Source: an uncultured Eubacteriales bacterium
GTDB taxonomy: Bacteria; Bacillota; Clostridia; Lachnospirales; Lachnospiraceae
NCBI GenBank assembly: GCA_900548855.1
Contig: URMF01000023.1
Span: forward strand, 1-46,067
Direction of reading: 5' to 3'
DNA length: 46,067 nucleotides
Of this stretch, positions 7,606-15,905 are shown piece by piece. A program made the position numbers and the translations under genes. The notes under the pieces were generated by a model. It was not told the origin of the DNA, did not search any database, and saw only the letters and a list, made by a program, of their open reading frames with translations. Numbering within the stretch: position 1 is the stretch's first letter; each line of letters begins with the position of its first letter.

Positions 7606-8679
7606 ATGGAATTAAAGGAAAAAATAAATTTTTATATTAATATAGCCCAAAGTAATGTTTCAAATTATTTGATTATAATGATTTGCAATGTAAAAAATAT
7701 TACTAAGAGTTATAAAGACTATAAGCGAGATTCAATTATCTCAGAATATTATTCATATAATCAATATGAAGAAATACTTACATCTTTAAGAAAAATAGGT
7801 TTTGAAGTTATATGCTATTTTGACGAGAATTCTTTTATTATTGATTATCTTTCTGGTAAATTGAATCATAAATCAAAAAAAAATCTCGTTTTAAATTCAG
7901 CCCAAACCGGTACTGGAGCTGGAAGAAAATCTCTTATTCCAGCATTTTGTGAATTAAATAATATTTTACATACAAATAGTGATTCATTTATCTCCTCATA
8001 TACTCGACAAAAATATCATTGGTATTGCTATTTAAAGGAAGGCGGATTTCCAGTAGCCCAATCATGGCTTTATTGTTGGAATTATGGTTGGTATCATCAA
8101 CAACCACCTGAAGGAGAAAAACTATTACTTAAACTTAATAGAGAAGCATCAAGTATTGGTTTGTCTGAGAATAACATAATCATTTATAATTCTGATGCTT
8201 TAACTTTAATTGATGACTTAAGCCGTTCTTATTCACAACCAGTGATAATCCAGAAATTTATTCCGGGCTATGAAGTAGAAGTTCCTTGTTTAGTATCTGA
8301 CCAAACATCCATTTCCTTTGATCCAACTGGCATTAAAGTTGGTTCAAATAGAAATTTGGGTGATACTATCTTGAACTATAATATTAGAGGCGAACATTTA
8401 TTTTCTTTTTATAACTTTTCTGAATCAAATGAACAATTATCAGAAAAAATTAAAATAATGACTGAGAGTATAGCAATAAAATTATCATTATTTGGGTTGG
8501 CTAGAATAGATTATCGTATTAGTGAGAATAACTCTTTCTTTATTACTGATATATCCTCAAATCCACATATAACAAAGAGTATGACTTTTTACTATTTATA
8601 TAAAAAATTAGGCTATTCATATGAAGATGTATTATTAACTTTATTAGGGATTTCTATTGAAAAGGGTACATTCAAATGA
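7606..8679 (+). CDS. ATP-grasp ligase, D-Ala-D-Ala ligase-like
   Basis: A protein of 357 residues from the ATG at 7606, preceded by GGAGGAG. An N-terminal domain contains VLNSAQTGTGAGRKSLIPAF, like the substrate-binding region of D-Ala-D-Ala ligases. The ATP-grasp core has LLLKLNREASSIGLS (lysine and glycine-rich loop), VIIQKFIPGYEVEVP (the hinge binding adenine, with a glutamate) and the metal-site end RIDYR...ITDISSNPHIT, where ligases usually have EIN. The usual metal-binding glutamate position is therefore changed (ITDISSNP), so the substrate probably differs from D-Ala. It overlaps the GNAT gene by ATGA, indicating coupled translation. The gene is much more AT-rich than the flanks and lies inside the invertible cassette. 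Candidate role: forming an amide or peptide bond in a small molecule. Confidence 0.8.
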   Translation: MELKEKINFYINIAQSNVSNYLIIMICNVKNITKSYKDYKRDSIISEYYSYNQYEEILTSLRKIGFEVICYFDENSFIIDYLSGKLNHKSKKNLVLNSAQTGTGAGRKSLIPAFCELNNILHTNSDSFISSYTRQKYHWYCYLKEGGFPVAQSWLYCWNYGWYHQQPPEGEKLLLKLNREASSIGLSENNIIIYNSDALTLIDDLSRSYSQPVIIQKFIPGYEVEVPCLVSDQTSISFDPTGIKVGSNRNLGDTILNYNIRGEHLFSFYNFSESNEQLSEKIKIMTESIAIKLSLFGLARIDYRISENNSFFITDISSNPHITKSMTFYYLYKKLGYSYEDVLLTLLGISIEKGTFK

Positions 8680-9098
8680 AAAAAATATTATATAAAAGTA
8701 GCATGCCTACCGCTAAAGAATGGAAAGAACTTCGTTCGTATGTAAAATGGACCATATATGAAGATGATATATTTCAAATAGCATCAAAAAACACATTATA
8801 CGCTATCTCTGTATATGATTCAGATAAAATAATTGGTATGGGAAGAGTTATTGGCGATGGTATAATATGTTTTTATATCCAGGATGTCGTTGTACATCCT
8901 ATGTATCAAAGTCAAGGAATCGGAAAAAAGATTGTTCTTCAACTAATGAAATGGATAAAAGAGCATTCAAAAAATAATTCTGTAATTGGTTTAATGGCTT
9001 CAAAGGGATGCGAAAAATTCTATGAAAAATTAGGATTCGTTCAACGCCCTAATAGTAAAATGGGGGCCGGGATGGTATATTTAAATAAAAAATATTAA
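8676..9098 (+). CDS. GNAT-family acetyltransferase in the cassette
   Basis: A single GNAT domain of 140 residues. The acetyl-CoA signature is QDVVVHPMYQSQGIGKKIV near residues 68-87, followed by GLMASKGCEKFYEKLGF, typical of the short N-acetyltransferases that begin with a WKELRSYVKW-like helix. It starts within the ATP-grasp stop codon (ATGA), so the two are one operon and may act on the same product. Its stop codon overlaps the stop of the convergent ATPase gene in a shared TTAA. AT-rich codon use matches the rest of the cassette. Confidence 0.85.
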   Translation: MKKILYKSSMPTAKEWKELRSYVKWTIYEDDIFQIASKNTLYAISVYDSDKIIGMGRVIGDGIICFYIQDVVVHPMYQSQGIGKKIVLQLMKWIKEHSKNNSVIGLMASKGCEKFYEKLGFVQRPNSKMGAGMVYLNKKY

Positions 9099-11500
9099 AT
9101 ATCATTCCAATTGGAAAGGGCGGTAAATGCGTAGCCGAGCCCATAATATCTCCAAGGTTTTTCACTATCACCCGAAGTTTGTTTATGCAAAGCGTAAAGC
9201 CACTCTTCAGGTGTATATTTTTGATTATTCTTTATTAACTCCATTGTAAGATTTTTTTTCTGCAAAACGAAGTGATGATCAATTTGTCCAATAGATATGT
9301 TTTCTAATTTGTCCAGATATTTGTTAATTTCATTCTCATCGCCAGATAAATATGAAAAAACAGCAAGATTGTAACAAACACGAAAATTATATATTGATTC
9401 CTTATCTAATTGTTTAACAAATTGTTTATCGGATTCTTTTTCTAACATCTTGAATGCGTCTTTATTTTTTCCAGCAAGAGATAGAAAAATACAATAGTTT
9501 GAAGTATAAAATAATTTTTCTGCACTATCCGGAATATTTTTAAGAAGTACTTCATAACTTTCTAAACAATAGTCAACAGAAAATTCTCCACAAAGAAATC
9601 CAGAAAGTATATAATTATTTAATAATATTTCTTTTCGTGGAAATGTTATATATTCCTCACTTTGAATAATTTTTTCTCCTTCTCTGCAAAGATTATATGC
9701 TTCTCTAAATTCTCCATTTATAATATTGGCTGCTGATTCATTAGTCAAAATAAAATAATAAAGTAGTATGCTTTCTAAATTCTCATCTAGAAATAGCTTG
9801 TGAGCATCCTTGTTTTTTTGTAGTGATACTTCAGCTGAATATAAAGAATTTGATCTAATATTTAATCGAATTAATTTTGCCAAAATATTTCTATCATGGT
9901 TAATTCTACTACCATAACTTAATATTAAATCTTCTTCAATTTGCTTGGCGGATTTTAAATCTCCTAAATGAATATTTGCAAATAATTTCCTATCTAATAC
10001 TCTCTCCCATATATCAATCTCATTATTTATCTTAGTACACGAATCATATCTTTCTAAAATATCTAGGGCTTTTTGTCGTTCCGAAAATTTTTTAGTAAAG
10101 CATAGAGAAAGAAAAATATCTCGCTCAGCTTGTAATTCAATATCTGTTATAGTTGACATGCATTCAAGAACATTTATAGTTTCATTGTAATCATTATTTA
10201 AAAACAAAGATATAGCTCGAGCATAACTATTTACAAATTCACGTTGAATTGTAGAAGCTGTTAGTTCTAATTTTCTTTTTATCTTTGGATCTAATTGTTG
10301 ATTTGAACGTATCTGCTTAATTACTTCTAAAGAATAGCATAATCCTGCTTGCCCATTCTCTCCTGCATTAATTAACATGTCCCCTCTTTTTTCATAATCA
10401 ACTGGATATAAGAAAAATATACAATTTGCTATTTTGCTATAATACTTTTTATCATAATTAGTTACTCCAGTATAAATAGCTTTTACTATACTTAAAGCAA
10501 AATTAATATATTTCTGTTGATTATCATTGTATATCAATAAATAATAGTTATTCGCTTCATCAATAATAGTTCTTATCTCGCCCTCTTTTCTCTCTAAAAC
10601 ATATGTAAGTTCATTTATGGATACAATCTCATTTAAAATACCCATATATTCCATAGTTTGAATAATCAATTCACCATTTGCATTGAGTTCTCGAAGTTTT
10701 TTTTCTATTATGTTTTTGATCAAAGTTGATTTTTCTACATTATCTTCAAAAATTTCATTTGAAAAGTTGCTTTTACAAATACATTTAATAGCTTCTATAT
10801 CAGAACCTATAATTTTAAATAAACTTTCATAATCATTTTCTGAATATATTTGTTTGTCATCAAAAAATTTCATGCACTTTATAAAATCATTTAACTCCAT
10901 TTCATGTATTTTATAATAAACAAATTCATTTCCTTTTTTTTTAATAAAATTGTTCTTTATTATTTTTGTTTCTTCATTGCTATTAGAGGTAAATATCCAC
11001 TTTAAATTACGCCTATCATTGGTAGTAGTCGAACAGTATAAAATTGATAATAAAGCAATTGAAGAAGGATCCCATTCACATACGTTTTCAATAACAAAAA
11101 CATAATTTTTTTTATTTTGCACCAACCTCTGGATATATGAAAGTATATTTTTCTCTTCTTCATTCAATTTAGCGTTATCATGTCTATGATTAAAAACTTT
11201 TAGCACTAAACTGAGAAGATGAGGTGCCGGCTTGAAATCCATAGCAATTACATCGCTTGAAGAAACAACCGATGTAAATATATTTTTTTTATCATTAATT
11301 ACATTATAAAATGGTAAATATTTTTTTGAATTACTTTGCTCATTCTTAAAGTATGCCACATGAGAATTGTTAAGCGTAGCAAATATTGTTGTTATTTTTC
11401 CAATATTTTTTTCCCCTTCAATTATCATAACAGGCTTATATGTATTTGCCATAAATGAATTAATTTGTTTTTGGCATGACTCTTGATTGTTTAATAACAT
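9095..11500 (-). CDS. STAND-like ATPase with helical-repeat C-terminus
   Basis: A protein of 801 residues. Near residues 24-40, VMIIEGEKNIGKITT is a P-loop in which isoleucine stands where Ser/Thr normally follows GK. Around residues 130-150, VFVIENVCEWD resembles the hhhhDDxxWxD Walker B of AAA_16/MalT-type STAND proteins. A winged-helix-like stretch follows, and from about 400 onward comes a long helical array (repeated A/Y/L helices, for example SAANIINGEFREAYNLCREGEK) resembling TPR repeats. I find no DNA-binding domain at either end and no N-terminal effector, so it could be a signalling switch, regulator or defence-type sensor. AAGGGA precedes the ATG by about 6 nt. It is convergent with the ATP-grasp/GNAT pair and very AT-rich. 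Confidence 0.7.
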   Translation of the reverse strand: MLLNNQESCQKQINSFMANTYKPVMIIEGEKNIGKITTIFATLNNSHVAYFKNEQSNSKKYLPFYNVINDKKNIFTSVVSSSDVIAMDFKPAPHLLSLVLKVFNHRHDNAKLNEEEKNILSYIQRLVQNKKNYVFVIENVCEWDPSSIALLSILYCSTTTNDRRNLKWIFTSNSNEETKIIKNNFIKKKGNEFVYYKIHEMELNDFIKCMKFFDDKQIYSENDYESLFKIIGSDIEAIKCICKSNFSNEIFEDNVEKSTLIKNIIEKKLRELNANGELIIQTMEYMGILNEIVSINELTYVLERKEGEIRTIIDEANNYYLLIYNDNQQKYINFALSIVKAIYTGVTNYDKKYYSKIANCIFFLYPVDYEKRGDMLINAGENGQAGLCYSLEVIKQIRSNQQLDPKIKRKLELTASTIQREFVNSYARAISLFLNNDYNETINVLECMSTITDIELQAERDIFLSLCFTKKFSERQKALDILERYDSCTKINNEIDIWERVLDRKLFANIHLGDLKSAKQIEEDLILSYGSRINHDRNILAKLIRLNIRSNSLYSAEVSLQKNKDAHKLFLDENLESILLYYFILTNESAANIINGEFREAYNLCREGEKIIQSEEYITFPRKEILLNNYILSGFLCGEFSVDYCLESYEVLLKNIPDSAEKLFYTSNYCIFLSLAGKNKDAFKMLEKESDKQFVKQLDKESIYNFRVCYNLAVFSYLSGDENEINKYLDKLENISIGQIDHHFVLQKKNLTMELIKNNQKYTPEEWLYALHKQTSGDSEKPWRYYGLGYAFTALSNWNDI

Positions 11501-11557
11501 AGAAATTTCCCTTCAAAATGATATATCTGATAGGAATAATAAAATATATCTTTTTAT

Positions 11558-11586
11558 AATTTATTTTACTTACTAATGTTCCTCAA
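11558..11586 (-). promoter_or_regulatory. Possible promoter of the STAND-like gene, inside the cassette
   Basis: On the minus strand TTGAGG (11581-11586), 17 nt, then TAAATT (11558-11563), about 60 nt before the ATG at 11500. It lies inside the right inverted repeat, so it would travel with the gene on inversion. Confidence 0.35.
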
Positions 11587-11587
11587 C

Positions 11588-11612
11588 AGCTGATAACTAT
11601 ATAATCATCTCT
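11588..11612. repeat. Degenerate second copy of the recombination core
   Basis: Read on the minus strand, ATGATTATATAGTTATCAG followed by CTGTTG resembles the right inverted repeat (ATGGATAATC...TTATCTGTTG) with small gaps. It lies about 12 nt inside the right repeat. It could be an accessory recombinase site or a decayed earlier site. Confidence 0.3.
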
Positions 11613-11623
11613 TAAAGGAATTT

Positions 11624-11648
11624 CAACAGATAACTTCTGATTATCCAT
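11624..11648 (-). repeat. Right 25-bp inverted repeat (IRR), candidate recombination site
   Basis: The exact reverse complement of 7533-7557. The recombinase stop codon (TAA at 11641-11643 on the minus strand) lies inside it, immediately before the TCAGAAG spacer, so exchange within the spacer would leave the recombinase gene intact in either orientation. Confidence 0.85.
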
Positions 11649-12573
11649 CATCCCTCCCCACTTTCATCCCATTCCTCGGATGCTTCACCTCCAATATCTC
11701 CTTTTGCTTATTCATAGACACGCTGGTATAAATCTGCGTGGTAGTGATAGAGCTGTGCCCCAGCATTTTCTGTATGTACCGGATATCTACATCAGCTTCC
11801 AGCAAGAGGGTTGCAAAGGAATGCCGGAACATATGGGGTGTAATATGCATTTCAATTCCGGCAGCATCGGCGTAATGGTTAATCATGTATCGTACGGACT
11901 GTTCGGACAGGCGGTTTTGCAGGCGGTTTACAAACAACCAGTCTGTCTGTGAAAGCTCAGCAGAAAAATACATTTTATATGTGGTTAGGGCTGCAATTAC
12001 CTCAGCATTTCCAATTTGCAGCATACGCTCTTTTGCGCCCTTTCCAAAGATGAGAACAGTCTTATTTTCTAAATCCAAATTTTCCTGCTTTAAAGAACAT
12101 AATTCGGAAATCCGCATACCAGTGGCGAATAGCAGCTCCATAACAGCGATATCGCGGATAATGCATTTTTGCTGGTGCAAGGTTTTTGTGTTGGTCTTTT
12201 CTTTATAGAGGGTAGATAAAAAGGTCTGTATGACATTTGCGGGGATGGTTTTTGGCAGTCTTTTGGGCTGGCGGAAAGTAAGGTCAATTTTATTAAAGGG
12301 ATTATTTTCGATGATTTCCTCGTATTCTAAATAGTGGAAGAGTGCTTTTACACTGGCGATTTTGCGCTTGACCGTTCGGGGCTGGTACATTTCGTGAATC
12401 TTTGAGAGATACAGCATAAGGGTTTCCTTATTCACGGGTAATTCATTTACCGGGATAATGGAAAGGAACTGTTCTAAATCAATCCGGTATGCCTTTATGG
12501 TTTTTGAATCCAGATTCTTATGGACTTTACAATAATTTAAATATTGTTTTGTGATGGTTTCTAGTGTCTGCAT
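11641..12573 (-). CDS. Tyrosine recombinase (XerC/XerD-like)
   Basis: A protein of 310 residues, the usual length of Xer-type recombinases. The N-terminal SAM-like core-binding domain covers about residues 1-90. The catalytic domain has R154 (ATGMRISEL), K178 (FGKGAKER), H247 and R250 (HMFRHSF), H273 (LGHSS) and the nucleophile Y282 (QIYTS), so all active-site residues are present. GGAG precedes the ATG. Its 3' end runs into the right 25-bp repeat. The family cuts two recombination sites through a 3'-phosphotyrosine intermediate; inverted sites give inversion. It is more GC-rich than the cassette, like the flanking chromosome. I infer that it is the dedicated invertase of the 7533-11648 segment. 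Confidence 0.92.
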   Translation of the reverse strand: MQTLETITKQYLNYCKVHKNLDSKTIKAYRIDLEQFLSIIPVNELPVNKETLMLYLSKIHEMYQPRTVKRKIASVKALFHYLEYEEIIENNPFNKIDLTFRQPKRLPKTIPANVIQTFLSTLYKEKTNTKTLHQQKCIIRDIAVMELLFATGMRISELCSLKQENLDLENKTVLIFGKGAKERMLQIGNAEVIAALTTYKMYFSAELSQTDWLFVNRLQNRLSEQSVRYMINHYADAAGIEMHITPHMFRHSFATLLLEADVDIRYIQKMLGHSSITTTQIYTSVSMNKQKEILEVKHPRNGMKVGRDDG

Positions 12574-12776
12574 GTTTTTTCTCCTTTGTATTGAATTTCT
12601 GTAAAATTATAAGAAGAAAAATCAAAAAAGCAAATAGATACTATTAAATCTGGCTGTTGCTGGCGGTAGTCAGATTGGGAACAGGTCATGTCGGAATCCG
12701 TTTACAGTATTGCAGGGAAGTACAAAAATCTTCCCAAAAAGAAAAATAGTGATATAATATTTTCGAGGTGATACAA

Positions 12777-14147
12777 ATGTCAAAATCATATTCTATGGAT
12801 ATGTGCAACGGCTCCATTCTTCCAAAGCTGTTGCGTTTTGCCGTTCCATTGATGTGTTCCAGTATTTTGCAGCTATTGTTTAATGCGGCGGATGTAGTAG
12901 TGGTGGGGCGGTTTTGTGGGGAACATTCCCTTGCAGCGGTAGGCTCCACATCTTCCCTGATTAATCTGCTCACTAATTTATTTATGGGGCTATCTGTCGG
13001 TGCCAATGTTCTGGTGGCACGTTATTTTGGTGCAAAGGAGGAGAAACATCTCCATGATGTCGTACACACTGCTGTGGCTTTAAGTCTTTTAAGCGGTCTG
13101 ATTTTAACAGTTTTCGGGGTTGTTTTTACAAGACAGATTTTAGTATGGATGCAGACCCCTGATGAGGTACTTGGACTTGCAGCAATCTATCTGCGGATTT
13201 ATTTCCTAGGCATGATAGCCATGATGCTGTATAATTTTTGCAGCTCGATTCTGCGGGCAGTGGGCGATACAAAACGTCCGCTGTTCTATCTGTTGTTTGC
13301 AGGCGCTGTAAATGTGATTTTGAACCTGTTTTTTGTGATTGTGTGTGATTTAAATGTTGCCGGAGTCGGGCTTGCCACGGTCATCTCCCAATGTGTGTCC
13401 GCTTTTCTGATTGTCCGCTGTCTTATGCGGGAACAGGAAGGCTATAAGCTTAAGCTGGCAGATATACATTTTCATGGGAGATATGTATTAAAAATATTGC
13501 AGATTGGATTGCCGGCAGGCATACAGGGGACGATTTTTTCACTGTCCAATGTAGTGATACAGTCATCCGTGAATTCCTTTGGTGCCGTGGTGATGGCAGG
13601 AAATGCGGCGGCAGCTAATATTGAGGGCTTCGTGTATGTCGCCATGAATGCATTTCACCAGGCGGCAGTTTCCTTCATAAGCCAGAATATTGGGGCGGGT
13701 AAATTTGGAAGGATTAACCGGATTGCCATCCGAACCTTGCTTTGTGTGATTGTAACGGGTTGTCTGCTGGGCTGGTCGGCAGTATTTTTTGGCAGTTGGC
13801 TGTTACAGATTTATTCCCCTAAGGATGCTGTTATTGTGGAGGGGATGGTACGTTTGAAAATGGTTTGCGGAACCTATGCTCTGTGTGGAATGATGGATGT
13901 GATGGTGGGCATTTTAAGGGGTCTTGGCTATTCTGTAATGCCGATGTTGGTATCCTTAATTGGCGCATGTGGTTTGCGACTTCTTTGGATTTTTACTATT
14001 TTTCAACTGCCAGAATTTCATACAACCAGAATGCTATATTTGTCTTACCCAATTTCCTGGATGCTTACATTTTTGACGCATGTAATTTGCTTTTTTGTGG
14101 TGAGAAGAAGATTCCCCAGGGTGGATAAAGAGAAAATGACTGCGTAA
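12777..14147 (+). CDS. MATE-family efflux transporter
   Basis: A protein of 456 residues with about twelve hydrophobic segments in two similar halves. The N-terminus (LLRFAVPLMCSSILQLLFNAADVVVVGRF) and the motif SLAAVGSTSSLINLL are characteristic of the bacterial MATE/DinF-NorM group, which export drugs or metabolites in exchange for sodium ions or protons. Its second half begins near ILQIGLPAGIQG. The ATG at 12777 has GAGGTG 6 nt upstream; a GTG at 12768 lies inside that site. A TATAAT at 12753-12758 is the likely -10, and a perfect hairpin at 14186-14208 ends the unit, so it appears monocistronic. Confidence 0.92.
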   Translation: MSKSYSMDMCNGSILPKLLRFAVPLMCSSILQLLFNAADVVVVGRFCGEHSLAAVGSTSSLINLLTNLFMGLSVGANVLVARYFGAKEEKHLHDVVHTAVALSLLSGLILTVFGVVFTRQILVWMQTPDEVLGLAAIYLRIYFLGMIAMMLYNFCSSILRAVGDTKRPLFYLLFAGAVNVILNLFFVIVCDLNVAGVGLATVISQCVSAFLIVRCLMREQEGYKLKLADIHFHGRYVLKILQIGLPAGIQGTIFSLSNVVIQSSVNSFGAVVMAGNAAAANIEGFVYVAMNAFHQAAVSFISQNIGAGKFGRINRIAIRTLLCVIVTGCLLGWSAVFFGSWLLQIYSPKDAVIVEGMVRLKMVCGTYALCGMMDVMVGILRGLGYSVMPMLVSLIGACGLRLLWIFTIFQLPEFHTTRMLYLSYPISWMLTFLTHVICFFVVRRRFPRVDKEKMTA

Positions 14148-14185
14148 AGCATATTAATCCTTTTTTCAGTTGCCAAGCATATGAG

Positions 14186-14209
14186 AAAATGGTCCGGTGG
14201 ACCATTTTT
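14186..14209 (+). terminator. Terminator after the MATE gene
   Basis: AAAATGGTCC-GGT-GGACCATTTT is a perfect 10-bp stem with a three-base loop, rich in T on the 3' side. It stands about 40 nt after the stop codon. Confidence 0.65.
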
Positions 14210-14301
14210 GAGTGGTAAAATATGGGAAGGAATGGTATACTGTTCTTTAATGCGACAAAAAGTGGATAAAAGTTGAATAAGAGCCAAAAGAAAGGATTAT
14301 G

Positions 14302-15171
14302 ATGATTATGAAACAAAAGATAGCAATTATTACGGATTCTTGTGCAGATGTGCCGGAGGAGTTGAGGGAGAAGTATGGTATTTATGTGCTGCCAATGATA
14401 ATTAGCTGCCAGGATGGAGAATATAAGGACGGGGTTAATATTCATGCTGAGGATGTGTATGAAAAGTTAAAAACAGAGATGCCCAAAACCAGCACGCCTA
14501 CTGGTGAGGATATTGCGAGCCTGTTAAATGAGCTGGAGGAAAAGGGATATGAGAAGGCGGTTGCCATTATGCTTTCCAGCGGCCTTTCTGGAACGGTAAA
14601 CCATGTGCGGCTGGCTGTAGAGGATGCCGGTCTGGAGGTCTGCGTGATAGATTCGTTATCTGCCAGCATTGGAAATGGTGCAATTGTGATACAGGCAGCA
14701 ATGTGGCGGGATGCAGGCGTTCCCTATGATGAATTGTGCAGCAGGGTGAAGAAGCTGTGTAAGACAACAAAGGTCTTTTTCTCCATTGATACCCTGGAAT
14801 ATCTGCAAAAGGGTGGACGAATCGGAAAGGCAACCGCAATGGTGGGTACGGCGTTGAGTATAAAACCAATTCTTTCCTTTGACGAGGATGGAGAAATTTA
14901 TACACCGGCGAAGGTGCGTGGGCATAAGCTGGTAGAGAAAAAACTGCTGGCTTTGGTTGAGGAACAGGTGAAGACACCTGAAAATACAGGAAAGCACTAT
15001 AATCTTGTTGTCGCAGACGGTGGTGCACCAGCGGCAAGAGAAGAACTGGAGCAGAAAATGAAGGAAATGTTTCCGGCTTATCAGGAAATTTTCAGGGCGA
15101 AAATCGGTGCAGCCTTAAGTACTTACCTGGGTGATAATCTGTTAGGTGCAGGCGTGCAGTTCCTGGATTAA
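14302..15171 (+). CDS. DegV-family fatty-acid-binding protein
   Basis: About 289 residues with the DegV hallmarks: IAIITDSCADVP at the N-terminus, KTSTPTGEDI (the TSxPs fatty-acid contact region), AIMLSSGLSGTVN, VIDSLSASIGNG, and IDTLEYLQKGGRIGKA followed by LSIKPIL. Some members of the family present fatty acids to FakA-type kinases; no fakA gene is near. AAAGGA precedes several closely spaced in-frame ATGs (14299, 14302, 14308). I chose 14302 on spacing, and 14308 is nearly as good. It stands alone between a terminator and the YgjP-like gene. Confidence 0.92.
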   Translation: MIMKQKIAIITDSCADVPEELREKYGIYVLPMIISCQDGEYKDGVNIHAEDVYEKLKTEMPKTSTPTGEDIASLLNELEEKGYEKAVAIMLSSGLSGTVNHVRLAVEDAGLEVCVIDSLSASIGNGAIVIQAAMWRDAGVPYDELCSRVKKLCKTTKVFFSIDTLEYLQKGGRIGKATAMVGTALSIKPILSFDEDGEIYTPAKVRGHKLVEKKLLALVEEQVKTPENTGKHYNLVVADGGAPAAREELEQKMKEMFPAYQEIFRAKIGAALSTYLGDNLLGAGVQFLD

Positions 15172-15308
15172 AATACAGTACTTATTTTGGATATTTTTGG
15201 AAATTAGATAAAAAAATGATACAAAATATGGTTAAAATAGGGTATAATTATAATATATAAAAAAGTAATAGGCAAAAATACGGTTTGCTTGTATGGAAAA
15301 GGCGGAAG

Positions 15309-15881
15309 ATGGACAGTATACCAGAGTATTTGGAGATAGAAGAATTACATATTCCTGTTGTATGCAGGCGCAATGACCGTAAAACTCTTGCAATGACCGT
15401 TACGCAGGAGGGAACACTTTTAGTGAAGGCTCCTCTTGAAATGCCGGACAGAGAGATTGTACGTTTTTTGAATCAGAAGCAGTACTGGATTTACAAGCAG
15501 ACAAAGCATGTATTAGAGGATATGCAAAAATGCGTTGTTCGCAGTGAGGAAGAGATAAGGAGATTGAAGCAGCAGGCGAGAAGGGTGCTTACAGAAAAGA
15601 CGGATTACTATAAGTCGCTGCTGGGAGTGGATTATCAGAGAATACGGATTGGCAGCCAGCGGACACGGTGGGGAAGCTGTAGCAGCAAAGGAACGCTTTC
15701 CTATAACTGGCATCTTGTATTGATGCCGGAGCGGATTATGGATTATGTGGTGGTGCATGAGCTTTGCCATTTGCTGGAGATGAATCATTCAGAGCGGTTC
15801 TGGGAGAAGGTTGGGGAACTTCTTCCAGATTATGATAATAGAAGAAGGTGGCTTAAGGAGAATGGAAACCGGTATTTATAG
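15309..15881 (+). CDS. YgjP/SprT-like zinc metallopeptidase (DUF45)
   Basis: A protein of about 190 residues. The catalytic HELCHLLEMNH near residues 156-166 gives HExxH plus a downstream histidine, and the preceding RIGSQRTRWGSCSSKGTLSYNW block is the strongest signature of the M48-like YgjP/WLM group. The N-terminal part is beta-rich (RNDRKTLAMTVTQEGTLLV). No signal peptide is present, so it is cytosolic. The substrate is unknown. The ATG at 15309 follows AAGGCGG. A TATAAT at 15243-15248 may be the promoter. Confidence 0.88.
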   Translation: MDSIPEYLEIEELHIPVVCRRNDRKTLAMTVTQEGTLLVKAPLEMPDREIVRFLNQKQYWIYKQTKHVLEDMQKCVVRSEEEIRRLKQQARRVLTEKTDYYKSLLGVDYQRIRIGSQRTRWGSCSSKGTLSYNWHLVLMPERIMDYVVVHELCHLLEMNHSERFWEKVGELLPDYDNRRRWLKENGNRYL

Positions 15882-15905
15882 ACTATATAAAGGGGCGTGG
15901 TTATA

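Noticed and set aside
7533..11648. The 25-bp repeats as terminal repeats of an insertion sequence
   Set aside because: No transposase inside and no flanking target duplication seen; the adjacent enzyme is a tyrosine recombinase lying outside the repeats, which fits inversion better.
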